In this document: piece after piece, positions 17,169 to 25,966 of the stretch
Numbering within the stretch: position 1 is the stretch's first letter
How the letters are laid out: every line of letters begins with the position of its first letter
Assembly: GCF_037137055.1 (NCBI RefSeq)
Contig: NZ_JBBBNY010000015.1
Span: forward strand, 1 to 64,000
From: Frateuria_A yonginensis
GTDB taxonomy: Bacteria > Pseudomonadota > Gammaproteobacteria > Xanthomonadales > Rhodanobacteraceae
Length of the DNA: 64,000 bases
Direction: 5' to 3'
Notes under the pieces: model-generated
Databases searched by the model: none
What the model saw: only the letters and a program-made list of their open reading frames with translations
What the model was told of the DNA's origin: nothing
Position numbers and translations under genes: made by a program

Positions 17169-18116
17169 TCAGCGGCCGAAGATGATTTCCTGCCCTTCGT
17201 GGTCGCGGTCCCAGCCGCGCAGCTCGTCGCGGATGTGGGCGATGCGCTGGCGGCCGAGCGCGTTGCGCTCCTCGTCCAGCACCTGGCCGTCGAGCAGCTC
17301 GGCCAGCCGCTGCGCGGTGGGCAGCATGGCGTCCCAGGCGTCCAGCGCGGGCAGCGGGCCCGGCAGGGTCATGAAGAAGCTGAGGCCCGGCGTGCGCAGG
17401 GCATCCAGACGCGTCAGGTCGAAGTTGCCGGGCTTGACCATGTTGGCCACGCTGAAGATCGGTCCCTGGTCGCGCTTGCCGTCGAGCAGGCGGTGGTAGA
17501 TGCCCATGTCGCCGTACTCGAGACCGGCCTTCTCGGCCGCCACGATGAGGTCCGCGCCGTTGAACAGCGCACCCTCGCGGGCGACCACGAACAGCGTGAC
17601 GATGCGCTCGACCGGCAGTTGCGCGGGACGGCGGCCGAGGTCCGAACGCGGCGGCGGCTTGGGGGCGGCCGGCGGCGGTGCGGCCACCGGCGCGGGCGCG
17701 GCGGCCGACGGCGAGGCGGCGGCCGCGTCGCCCGAAGGCGCGCGGAGGGCTTCGACGATCGAGGCCGCGTGCCCGCTCGGGCGCGGCTTCGCGGCGGGGG
17801 CGGCGGTGCGCTCCCCGGCCAGGGTCGCGTTGAGCTTTTCCAGCTCCTCGCGCAGCCCGATGTCGAGCTCGCCCTGCTGCGGCAGCTCGTCGAAGCCGCG
17901 CGCGCGCGGCCCCTCGTCGACCCGCAGGTCGCCGGTGCCGTCCTCGCCCAGGGTCGGCTCGCGGCGCTCGCCACCGCCCTGGCCGGGCAGGACGCGGCGC
18001 TTGCCCTGTTCCTTCTTCGGCTGACCGAACAGCCAGATCAGCGCCAGCACGATCACGCCGGCGATCGCCAGCGGCACGCCGACGGCGGGGTTCCAGGCAA
18101 GGGCGAGCACGGTCAT
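17169..18116 (-). CDS. zipA: Cell division protein ZipA
   Basis: 315 residues. An N-terminal membrane anchor (about residues 12-30) is followed by a charged stretch, a long Pro/Ala-rich linker, and a C-terminal globular domain (about 170-315) with the VARxGALFNGADL, GPIFSVANMVKPG and PGLSFFMTLPGP motifs of the FtsZ-binding domain. ZipA tethers the FtsZ C-terminal tail to the inner membrane at the division ring. The start lies ten bases downstream of the smc stop, matching the smc-zipA order of gammaproteobacteria. Length is close to that of E. coli ZipA (328). Confidence 0.93.
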   Translation of the reverse strand: MTVLALAWNPAVGVPLAIAGVIVLALIWLFGQPKKEQGKRRVLPGQGGGERREPTLGEDGTGDLRVDEGPRARGFDELPQQGELDIGLREELEKLNATLAGERTAAPAAKPRPSGHAASIVEALRAPSGDAAAASPSAAAPAPVAAPPPAAPKPPPRSDLGRRPAQLPVERIVTLFVVAREGALFNGADLIVAAEKAGLEYGDMGIYHRLLDGKRDQGPIFSVANMVKPGNFDLTRLDALRTPGLSFFMTLPGPLPALDAWDAMLPTAQRLAELLDGQVLDEERNALGRQRIAHIRDELRGWDRDHEGQEIIFGR

Positions 18117-18126
18117 CTGCGGATCC

Positions 18127-21100
18127 TCATGCGGCTCCGGCCAGTTTAGCCGCTTCAGCCAGGTCCACCTGCACCAGACGCGACACGCCGGGCTCGCGCA
18201 TGGTCACGCCGCAGAGCTGGCTGGCCGCCTCCATCGTGGCCTTGTTGTGGCTGACGAAGATGAACTGCACCTTCTCGCTCATCTCCTTGACCATGTTGGA
18301 GAAGCGGCCGACGTTGGCCTCGTCCAGCGGCGCGTCCACCTCGTCGAGCAGGCAGAACGGCGCGGGGTTGAGGCTGAAGATCGAGAACACCAGCGCCACC
18401 GCGGTGAGCGCCTTCTCGCCGCCGGAGAGCAGCGAGATGTTGGACGGCCGCTTGCCGGGCGGGCGGGCCATGATCGACACGCCGGTGTTGAGCAGGTCGT
18501 CGCCGGTCAGCTCCAGGTAGGCGTGGCCGCCGCCGAACAGGCGCGGGAACAGCTCCTGCACGCCGGCGTTGACCTTGTCGAAGGTTTCCTTGAAGCGCTG
18601 GCGGGTTTCGCGGTCGATCTTCTTGATCGCGTTCTCCAGCGTCTCCATGGCGCTGGCCAGGTCGGCCAGCTGGTTGTCGAGGTAGGTCTTGCGCTCGCTC
18701 TGCTCGGCGTGCTCCTGGATCGCGGCGAGGTTGACCGGCTCCAGCCGCACGATCTTCTGCGCCAGGTCGGACAGCTGCGTGCGCCATTGGCCGGCATCGG
18801 CGTCCTCGGGCAGCTCGGCGAGCAGCGCCTCCAGTTCCAGGCCGGAGGCGGCGATCGCCTCGGCCAGCTGGTCGGCACGCATCTGCAGCGCCTGCGCGGC
18901 GAGGCGCTTCTCCGACACGTTCTCGCGCAGCTGGGCGAGGGTCTGCTCGGCCAGATGGCGCTGCTGTTCCAGCTTGCGGAACTCGATGTCGCAGTCCTCC
19001 AGCACGCGGCGCGCCTCGACCAGTTGCCGGTCGACCAGCAGGCGCTGGTCGAGGTAGGTCTGGCGTTCGGCTTCCAGTTCGGCGATGGGGTCGGAGCCGG
19101 CGGCGAGTTGCTCGGCGATCTCCGTGCGACGGGCCTCGACCTGGCGCAGCTGCGCGTCCAGGCGCGCCAGCGCCTGCTCCAGGGAGCCCAGCGACGAGCG
19201 CTTCGATTCCATCGACAGCGCCAGCGCGTGCGCCTGGTCGGCGGCCTCGCGGGCGTTCATGCGGGCTTCCTCGCGCGCTTCCAGCAGCGCGCGGCGCTCG
19301 TTCTCCAGCTCGCGGCGCTGGTCTTCCAGGTCGCCCATGTGGTTGACCGATTCGTCCAGGCGCGCGCGGGCCTCGCGGGTCTGCACCTGCAGTTCGTCGA
19401 GCTGCTCGATCAGCGCCGACAGCTCGCCGGCCACCTTCTCGGCACGGGCGCGGGCGGTCTCCACCTTGCCACGGTGGCTCTGCAGCTGGCCGGCCAGTTC
19501 CGACTGGCGGCGGTGCGCGTTGTACAGCTCGCGCTGGGCGTCGTCGCGGGCGCGCTCGGCCTCGAACTTGGCGGTGCGCAGTTCGTCCAGGCGGGCGGTC
19601 GATTCCTCCAGCCGCGCCTCCAGCGTGGCGATCTGCTCGCCGAGCAGACGGATCTCGCGTTCGCGCGCCAGCACGCCGACCTGATTGCCCTGGGCGCGGC
19701 GCACGCGGGCCCACCGCGGCGCCAGCCATTCCCCGCTGCGGGTGATGATCGACTGGCCCTCGGCCAGCGAGCCGACCCGGTGGCGCGCCTCCTCCAGCGT
19801 CTCGGCGATACGTACCTGGGCCAGCAGCTCCATGGCCGCGGCCGGACCGCACACCTTGGCGGCCAGCGTGCCCTCGGCGCCCTGCCCGCCCTCGGCCGAC
19901 GCGAGCAGCGCCAGGTCGGCCTCGCCCAGCGTGGCGAAGTCGCCGGCGAGGCCCGTCGGGTCGTCCACCAGCACGCCGTCGAGCAGGCCGGCCAGCACGG
20001 TCTCCACCGCCGGCTCCCAGCCGGCGTCGACCTGCAGCGCCTCGCCCAGGCGGCGCGCCTTGTCCAGGCCCAGGCCGGTCAGCCAGCCGCTGGCGGCACT
20101 TTCCTCCTGGCCCAGCGCGGCGTGCTGCAGCGCCTCCAGCGAGGACAGGCGGCCACGCGCGCTCTGCAAGTGCTGGCGCGTCTCGTTGAGCACGGACTGC
20201 AGCTGGCGTTCCTCGTCGAGCACCTTCTCGTGGGCGAGCTTGTGCTGGTCGAGCAGGCTGCCGAGCGACTCGACGCGCTCGCGCTGGGTCTCGTGCTCGA
20301 GCTGCAACTGCTCCGCGGCGGCATCGAGCGCGGCGACGTCGGTAGCCTTCTGCTCGGCCTCCAGCGCCTCGCGGCGCCTGGACAGGTCGATCGCCTGGCG
20401 ATCGAGGTAATTGAGCTTGGTGCGCTCCACTTCCGCGGCGCGGCTGGATTCGCCGGCGGTGCGGGTGTAGGCGTCCCAGCGCTGCTGCCAGTCGGCCAGC
20501 TTGGCCTCGGTGCTGCGCACGGCCTCGGCGGTCTCGTCCTGCATCTGCTGCAGGGCCTCGAGCTTGGGTTCGCCCTCGGCCAGCGCCTGGCGCAGCGCCT
20601 CGACCTGCTCGCGGTCGCTGGCGATGTGCGCGGAAAGCTCGGCGTGCTCGCGCTCGGCGTCGGCCTGGGCGCGCTGCAGGCGCTCGGCGGTCTCCTTGTT
20701 GAAGCGCACCTGCTGCTCGACGCGGGCGATCTCGGCGCCGACCTTGTAGACCTCGGCCTGCACCGCGTTGAGGTGCTCGCTGGCGCCGACGTGGCGCTCG
20801 CGCACCGACTCGAGCTGCGCCTCGATCTGGCGCTGCACGGCGAGCTGCTTCTCGATCTCGATCTCGGCGGCGGACAGGCCCTGCCCCTCGCCGTCATGCT
20901 GGCTCTTGAGCGCGCGGTATTCCAGCGCGCGCAGCTCGGCCTCCTTGCGGGTCTGCTCCTCCTTCAGCGCCTTCCAGCGCTCGGCGGCGCGGGCCTGGCG
21001 GTTCAGGTGCTCGAGCTGCTTGTCGACCTCGTCGCGCACGTCCTTCACGCGGTCGAGGTTCTCGCGGGTGGACTTGATGCGGCTCTCGGTTTCCTTGCGA

Positions 21101-21627
21101 CGCTCCTTGTACTTGGAGATGCCGGCGGCCTCCTCCAGGTGCGTGCGCAGCTCCTCGGGATGGGCCTCGATGATCTGGCTGATCATGCCCTGCTCGATGA
21201 TCGAGTAGCTGCGCGGCCCCAGGCCGGTACCGAGGAACAGGTCGGTGATGTCGCGGCGGCGGCAGCGCGCGCCGTTGAGGAAGTACGAGGACTGCCCGTC
21301 GCGCGTCACCTGGCGCTTGACCGAGATCTCGGCGTACTGGCCGTACTCGCCCTGGATGGTGCCATCGGCGTTGTCGAAGATCAGCTCGACGGTCGCCTGG
21401 CCCACCGGCTTGCGCGCGTTGGAGCCGGAGAAGATCACGTCGGTGAGCGAGTCGCCGCGCAGGCGGCTGGCCGCGCTCTCGCCCATCACCCAGCGGATCG
21501 CGTCGATGATGTTGGACTTGCCGCAGCCGTTCGGACCCACCACGCCGGTCATGTTGGTCGGCAGGTGCAGCGTGGTCGGGTCGACGAAGGACTTGAATCC
21601 GGCGAGTTTGATCGTGGTCAGGCGCAT
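18127..21627 (-). CDS. smc: Chromosome partition ATPase SMC
   Basis: 1,166 residues with full SMC architecture: N-terminal Walker A (GPNGCGKSN, about residue 32), two long coiled-coil arms around a central hinge (the GLLDGVLVDD...TLGEADL region), then the C-terminal ABC signature LSGGEKALT and Walker B FCLLDEVDAPLDEAN. It compacts and segregates chromosomes as a dimer with ScpA/ScpB. First gene of an smc-zipA-PaiB unit. The opposite strand carries an equally long open frame, which is a GC-composition shadow. Confidence 0.96.
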   Translation of the reverse strand: MRLTTIKLAGFKSFVDPTTLHLPTNMTGVVGPNGCGKSNIIDAIRWVMGESAASRLRGDSLTDVIFSGSNARKPVGQATVELIFDNADGTIQGEYGQYAEISVKRQVTRDGQSSYFLNGARCRRRDITDLFLGTGLGPRSYSIIEQGMISQIIEAHPEELRTHLEEAAGISKYKERRKETESRIKSTRENLDRVKDVRDEVDKQLEHLNRQARAAERWKALKEEQTRKEAELRALEYRALKSQHDGEGQGLSAAEIEIEKQLAVQRQIEAQLESVRERHVGASEHLNAVQAEVYKVGAEIARVEQQVRFNKETAERLQRAQADAEREHAELSAHIASDREQVEALRQALAEGEPKLEALQQMQDETAEAVRSTEAKLADWQQRWDAYTRTAGESSRAAEVERTKLNYLDRQAIDLSRRREALEAEQKATDVAALDAAAEQLQLEHETQRERVESLGSLLDQHKLAHEKVLDEERQLQSVLNETRQHLQSARGRLSSLEALQHAALGQEESAASGWLTGLGLDKARRLGEALQVDAGWEPAVETVLAGLLDGVLVDDPTGLAGDFATLGEADLALLASAEGGQGAEGTLAAKVCGPAAAMELLAQVRIAETLEEARHRVGSLAEGQSIITRSGEWLAPRWARVRRAQGNQVGVLAREREIRLLGEQIATLEARLEESTARLDELRTAKFEAERARDDAQRELYNAHRRQSELAGQLQSHRGKVETARARAEKVAGELSALIEQLDELQVQTREARARLDESVNHMGDLEDQRRELENERRALLEAREEARMNAREAADQAHALALSMESKRSSLGSLEQALARLDAQLRQVEARRTEIAEQLAAGSDPIAELEAERQTYLDQRLLVDRQLVEARRVLEDCDIEFRKLEQQRHLAEQTLAQLRENVSEKRLAAQALQMRADQLAEAIAASGLELEALLAELPEDADAGQWRTQLSDLAQKIVRLEPVNLAAIQEHAEQSERKTYLDNQLADLASAMETLENAIKKIDRETRQRFKETFDKVNAGVQELFPRLFGGGHAYLELTGDDLLNTGVSIMARPPGKRPSNISLLSGGEKALTAVALVFSIFSLNPAPFCLLDEVDAPLDEANVGRFSNMVKEMSEKVQFIFVSHNKATMEAASQLCGVTMREPGVSRLVQVDLAEAAKLAGAA

Positions 21628-21764
21628 GGGGTTCTACTGAATTCCGGCAGCCCCGGGCCAGGCCGGGTGACGGGCCACTGTGCCAAACGCGGGGCGTGGT
21701 CGCAATGCGTCCGCTCCAGTACAAGAAACCTGAGGAAGTTGACGCAAGCTTTTGAAACGTAAGA

Positions 21765-22022
21765 TCAAGGCGCCTTCGCGTCGATGGAGAGCGCATGGAT
21801 GCCCTGCTCCATCAGCCCGTCCAGCGCCGCATGGACCATGCGATGGCGCTGCAGCGGAAGCACGCCGGCAAAGGCCGGGCTGACGACACGCACGTGGTAG
21901 TGGCCCTTGCCCTCGTTGGCGTGGCCCACGTGCTTGTGGCCCTCGTCGACCACTTCCAGCTCGACCGGCGCCAGCGCCTCGGCCAGGCGCCGGCGGATCT
22001 CGACGACCATCGCCTCGCTCAC
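21765..22022 (-). CDS. BolA/IbaG family protein
   Basis: About 85 residues, VSEAMVVEIRRRL to SIDAKAP. The BolA signature is clear: VVDEGHKHVGHANEG, then HYHVRVVSPAF, LPLQRHRMV and a final GIHALSIDA strand. BolA proteins bind [2Fe-2S] clusters with monothiol glutaredoxins and influence cell shape or iron handling; the His residues and H-x-V segments are present. A GTG start at 22022 overlaps the stop of the YciI-like gene (GTGA), which favours it over the internal ATG at 22010. The gene runs towards smc across a 137-base gap. Confidence 0.9.
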   Translation of the reverse strand: MSEAMVVEIRRRLAEALAPVELEVVDEGHKHVGHANEGKGHYHVRVVSPAFAGVLPLQRHRMVHAALDGLMEQGIHALSIDAKAP

Positions 22023-22318
22023 GGCAGGGTCTTGCGGAACGGCTTGACCTCGACGCTGGCGTAGACCCCCGCCGCCACGTAGGGATCGGCATCGGCCCAG
22101 CGCTGCGCCTCGGCCTGCGAAAGGAACTCGGCGATGATCAGGCTGCCGGTGAAACCGGCCGGGCCCGGGTCTTCCGACTCGATCGCCGGGAACGGACCGG
22201 CCAGCAGCAGGCGGCCTTCGGCCTGCAGCCGGCTGAGGCGTTCCAGGTGCGCAGCGCGCGCGGCCAGGCGCTTGTCCAGCGAGCCGGGGACGTCGGTACC
22301 GACGATGGCGAACCACAT
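22019..22318 (-). CDS. YciI-like protein
   Basis: 99 residues starting MWFAIVGTDVPGS with RAAHLERLSRL, LLLAGPFPA, TGSLIIAEF and ADADPYVAAGVY. This is the YciI/DGPF ferredoxin-like alpha+beta barrel family; the conserved His of the R-x-x-H-L motif and the DPY segment are kept. The biochemical role is poorly defined in the family. It is translationally coupled to the following BolA gene by a GTGA overlap, a conserved pairing in gammaproteobacteria as far as I recall. Confidence 0.88.
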   Translation of the reverse strand: MWFAIVGTDVPGSLDKRLAARAAHLERLSRLQAEGRLLLAGPFPAIESEDPGPAGFTGSLIIAEFLSQAEAQRWADADPYVAAGVYASVEVKPFRKTLP

Positions 22319-22501
22319 GGGCGAAGCTCCAGGAGAAACCGGCGAGTTTAGCCCACCGGCGAGCCCATCACATCCGCCGGGTGGCGCGCCCTCACATGAC
22401 GATCCCTGCATCCCTTGTACGGTGGCACTCCCGGCTGCCGGGCACGCGTCCGACCGGTGAGCACAACCGGTGCACGGCCGGCCACCGCAGGAGACCGACA
22501 C

Positions 22502-23605
22502 ATGGGCGACGCCCGGCAACAGCCACCCCGATCTTCCACCAGCGCCGCGCCTCGTGCGTGGGGCCGGCTCTGGGGCGATGCCTTGGGTCGGCTGGCGATC
22601 CGCTCGGCGCAGCTCGTTCTGGTCGTACTGGCGTTGATGGGCATGGTGGCCGCAGCGGTCCGGCTGAAGTTCCTGCTGATCCCGCTGACGCTGGCGCTGA
22701 TCCTTTGCGCGGCCCTGTTTCCACTGGTGAGGGTACTGCGCCGCCTGCACCTGCCTGATGCGCTGGCAGCGTTGCTGACCCTGCTGGTGGGCGGCCTGGG
22801 CCTCGGCGGCGTGCTCACCCTGGCCGTGGCCAGGGTGGGGGCGCAATGGGCGTCGCTGCAGTCGTCCGCCATCGATGGTTTCGGCCAGGCGCTGCACTAC
22901 CTGCGCCGGGGGCCGCTGTCGCTGACCGACGAGCAGATCGATCGCACCCGGCAGGCCATCGTCGACTTCGTGACCAGCAGCGCGTTCGGCAAGCACGCGG
23001 TGGCGGGCGTGTTCACCACGGTCGAACTGATGACCGGCTTCGTGTTGACGCTGTTCGTGCTGTTCTACTTCCTCAAGGAGGGGCCGGCGATCTGGCAGTT
23101 CCTGATCAAGCCGCTGCGTGCTCCGTGGCACGCCAGGGTGGCGCGTGCAGGCGAGCGCGCCATCGACGTGCTCGGGGGCTACCTGCAGGGAACCGCACTG
23201 GTGGCACTGGTCGATACGGTGTTCATCGGCGGCGCCGTCTGGATCCTGGACGTGCCGCTGGCGGTGCCGCTGTCGATCCTGGTGTTCCTGGCCGCGTTCG
23301 TGCCCATCGTCGGGGCGACGCTCACCGGTGTCATTGCCGCGCTGGTGGCGCTGGTCACCGTGGGCCTGAGTGCGGCTATCTGGGTAGCGGTGGTGGTGAC
23401 CGTGGTCAACCAGCTCGAAGGCCACCTGCTCTCGCCGGTGGTGCTCGGGCGTTCGCTGCATCTGCATCCACTGGCGGTACTGCTGGCGCTGACCAGCGGC
23501 GCGATCCTGGGCGGCATCGTCGGCGCGTTGTTGGCGGTACCGTTCACCGGCGTGGCCTGGGCCGTGGCCAAGTCATGGAGCGAGCCTGCGCACACCGGCG
23601 AGTGA
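22502..23605 (+). CDS. AI-2E/PerM family membrane transporter
   Basis: 367 residues from ATG 22502 (MGDARQQ), preceded by AGGAGA. Seven to eight hydrophobic segments in the typical PerM/AI-2E (former UPF0118) order: two helices after residue 30, a third near 75, a long extramembrane stretch (about 110-180), then a cluster near the end with PLSILVFLAAFVPIVGATL and NQLEGHLLSPVV. Members export autoinducer-2 or act as Na+/H+ antiporters; the substrate cannot be told here. It is divergent from the YciI-BolA pair. Confidence 0.88.
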   Translation: MGDARQQPPRSSTSAAPRAWGRLWGDALGRLAIRSAQLVLVVLALMGMVAAAVRLKFLLIPLTLALILCAALFPLVRVLRRLHLPDALAALLTLLVGGLGLGGVLTLAVARVGAQWASLQSSAIDGFGQALHYLRRGPLSLTDEQIDRTRQAIVDFVTSSAFGKHAVAGVFTTVELMTGFVLTLFVLFYFLKEGPAIWQFLIKPLRAPWHARVARAGERAIDVLGGYLQGTALVALVDTVFIGGAVWILDVPLAVPLSILVFLAAFVPIVGATLTGVIAALVALVTVGLSAAIWVAVVVTVVNQLEGHLLSPVVLGRSLHLHPLAVLLALTSGAILGGIVGALLAVPFTGVAWAVAKSWSEPAHTGE

Positions 23606-23725
23606 TTGCAGCACGGCCGGCAGCACCTTTCCGGGCAGCCACGCGCCCGTACCAAAGGGCGGGTTCCTGGCCGATACCCCGATGCGACCGCGCGTACGCG
23701 CGGGGAAGATGCCACGGCGGCGACG

Positions 23726-23875
23726 CCGACCGGCGTCCCGACGTTCACGCACGTATCCGCCGACCCCACCGGACATGTCACGCACGCCGGTGGTCGCACG
23801 CTCGTCGACCTCTTGCAGACGCTGGCCGATGCCACCGGCCTGCTTACCAGCTTGCGAACCGGCCTCGTGCGGCCC
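23726..23875 (+). pseudogene. Possible relic of an IS1380-type transposase N-terminus
   Basis: The 458-base gap between the PerM-like gene and lysS (23606-24063) has no convincing complete gene. Within it the first plus-strand frame reads TFTHVSADPTGHVTHAGGR then LVDLLQTLADATGLL. This resembles the start of IS1380-family transposases (S-A-D-G-x-G-V-V-S-H-A-G, then LLRELADVTGL). After about 50 residues the similarity stops and no DDE core follows. I see no inverted repeats. The rest of the gap holds nothing I can name. Low confidence; chance resemblance in GC-rich DNA is possible. Confidence 0.3.
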
Positions 23876-24063
23876 TGTCGCCGGCACCGCGTGCAGGTCC
23901 CCTTGCAGCCGCCCGGCAGGGCGGCGCCCCATGCTCGAGTTTCCCGCAACCGGCGGGGGCCGCTGCGGTAGCAGCGTGGCGCCAGACCGGCCGACCGGTG
24001 GATGCCGGCGACCAGGTGCGCGGACGCATGCGTGCGCACCGGTCTTTCCTTGCCGCGTGGCCG

Positions 24064-25593
24064 TCAGGCCTCCGGTCGCATGTACGGGAACAGCAGCACG
24101 TCGCGGATCGAGGCCGAATCGGTCAGCAGCATGACCAGACGGTCGATGCCGATGCCCAGGCCGCCGGTCGGCGGCAGGCCCACCTCCAGGGCGCGGATGT
24201 AGTCCGCGTCGAAGTGCATGGCCTCGTCGTCACCCGACTCCTTGGCCTCGACCTGGGCGCGGAAGCGCGCCGCCTGGTCCTCGGGGTCGTTGAGCTCGGA
24301 GAAGCCGTTGGCCAGTTCCTTGCCACCGATGAACAGCTCGAAGCGATCGGTGATGCCCGGGTCGGTGTCGCTCTCGCGCGCCAGCGGAGACACCTCGACC
24401 GGATGGGCGGTGATGAAGGTGGGCTGGATCAGCGTGTGCTCGACCGTCTTCTCGAAGATCTCCAGCAGCAGCTTGCCCCAGCCGTAGCCGGGCTTGACCT
24501 GGATGCCCAGGCGCGCGGCGTGCGCCGCCAGCGCCTCGCGGTCGCGCAGCTCCTCGCGGCGGATCTGCGGGTTGTGCTCGAGCACGGCGTCCTCCATGCG
24601 CCAGCGGCGGAACGCCGGACCGAGGTCGATGGCGTTGCCTTCCCAGGTCACCTGCGTGGTGCCCAGCACGTTGCGCGCCGTCTCGCGGATCACCGCCTCG
24701 GTGAGGTCCATGATCTCGTGATAGGTGGCGTACGCCTGGTACAGCTCCAGCATGGTGAACTCGGGGTTGTGCCGGGTCGACACCCCCTCGTTGCGGAAGT
24801 TGCGGTTGATTTCGTAGACGCGGTCGAAGCCGCCGACCACCAGCCGCTTGAGGTACAGCTCCGGCGCCACGCGCAGGTACAGGTCGAGGTCCAGCGCATT
24901 GTGGTGCGTCACGAACGGCTTGGCGGTGGCGCCGCCGGGGATGATCTGCATCATCGGCGTCTCCACCTCCATGAAGCGGCGGGGTTCGGCTTCCAGCCAC
25001 TTGCGCATGTAGCCGATGATCCGCGAGCGCAGCACGAAGGTGCGGCGCGCTTCCTCGGTCACGATCAGGTCGACGTAGCGCTGGCGGTAGCGCTGCTCCA
25101 CGTCGGCCAGGCCGTGGAACTTGTCCGGCAGCGGGCGCAGGCTCTTGGTCAGCAGGCGCAGGCTGTCCACCTTGACCGACAGCTCGCCGGTCTTGGTGCG
25201 CATCACCAGGCCCTCGGCGCCGACGATGTCGCCCACGTCCCAGCCCTTGAACGCCTCGTAGGTGGCCTCGCCCACCGTGCCCTGGTGGATGAACAGCTGG
25301 ATGCGGCCGGTGAAGTCCTGCATCTGCACGAAGCTGACCTTGCCCTGCACGCGCTTGAGCACGATGCGGCCGGCCACCTTCACCCGGCGTGCGGCGGCCT
25401 CGATGGCCTCGGCATCCTGATCCGCGAATTGCGCGCGCAGGTCGCCGGCGAAGGCGTCCACCTTGAAGTCGTTGGGAAAGGCGATGCCCTGCCCGCGCAG
25501 CGCGTTGAGCTTCTCGCGACGCTCGGCGATCAGCTTGTTCTCGTCAGGCGCCATGGCGTCGTGGGCGGTGGCGGGCGCAGGGTGGTCGATCAT
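24064..25593 (-). CDS. lysS: Lysyl-tRNA synthetase, class II
   Basis: 509 residues from ATG 25593 (MIDHPAPATAHDAMAPDENK), close to E. coli LysS (505). N-terminal OB-fold anticodon-binding domain with VKVAGRIVLKRVQGK and DFTGRIQLFIHQG. Catalytic class II core follows: motif 2 as INRNFRNEGVSTRHNPEFT and motif 3 as GGLGIGIDRLVML. It charges tRNA-Lys. An in-frame ATG at 25554 is an alternative, but no Shine-Dalgarno precedes it. In Xanthomonas lysS usually follows prfB directly; here a plus-strand gene intervenes. Confidence 0.95.
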   Translation of the reverse strand: MIDHPAPATAHDAMAPDENKLIAERREKLNALRGQGIAFPNDFKVDAFAGDLRAQFADQDAEAIEAAARRVKVAGRIVLKRVQGKVSFVQMQDFTGRIQLFIHQGTVGEATYEAFKGWDVGDIVGAEGLVMRTKTGELSVKVDSLRLLTKSLRPLPDKFHGLADVEQRYRQRYVDLIVTEEARRTFVLRSRIIGYMRKWLEAEPRRFMEVETPMMQIIPGGATAKPFVTHHNALDLDLYLRVAPELYLKRLVVGGFDRVYEINRNFRNEGVSTRHNPEFTMLELYQAYATYHEIMDLTEAVIRETARNVLGTTQVTWEGNAIDLGPAFRRWRMEDAVLEHNPQIRREELRDREALAAHAARLGIQVKPGYGWGKLLLEIFEKTVEHTLIQPTFITAHPVEVSPLARESDTDPGITDRFELFIGGKELANGFSELNDPEDQAARFRAQVEAKESGDDEAMHFDADYIRALEVGLPPTGGLGIGIDRLVMLLTDSASIRDVLLFPYMRPEA

Positions 25594-25966
25594 GCGTAGG
25601 TTTCCGTGAGCTGCAGCCGGTGTCGTTTCGACCCGGATAGGTGACGATTGTGGGATGCGGGCAACGCAACCGGCCGCCCGGGAGCCCAAACCCGGTGTCC
25701 CGGGAGCGGACGGGCGGATGGACCGGCTCGTTCCGCGCGCGGCGACCGGTACGTCTTGCCCGGCATGCCGCGTGCCGGGCCGGGGCGCCTTGCGATACAC
25801 GCCGGCATGCCGATGCCGGCTGCCCAGTGTATGCGACCGCCGCCGCCGCACAAAGGGGCGGCGTGAGCGCTGTGTCCATGAGCGGGCCATGCGGGCATGC
25901 CCGGCCTTCACGCCGGCCGTGTTATCGGCGCGCCTGCAGGGGGCCCGACGAGCAAGGAGCACCCTC
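25594..25966. other. Intergenic region between divergent lysS and a secreted-protein gene
   Basis: 373 bases without a gene I can support. It must contain the promoters of lysS (minus) and of the plus-strand gene at 25967, but I see no convincing -35/-10 pair. It holds several GC-rich inverted repeats around GCCGGCATGCCG. Open frames crossing it have no ribosome binding site and look like composition artefacts. Confidence 0.5.

Noticed and set aside
18247..21762. Open frame of over 1,100 codons opposite smc
   Set aside because: Leu/Val/Gly/Arg-rich antisense reading of a coiled-coil gene; smc on the minus strand has all motifs.
23573..23932. Minus-strand open frame of 119 codons between the PerM-like gene and lysS
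   Set aside because: Arg/Gly-rich, no ribosome binding site, overlaps the end of the transporter gene; composition artefact.
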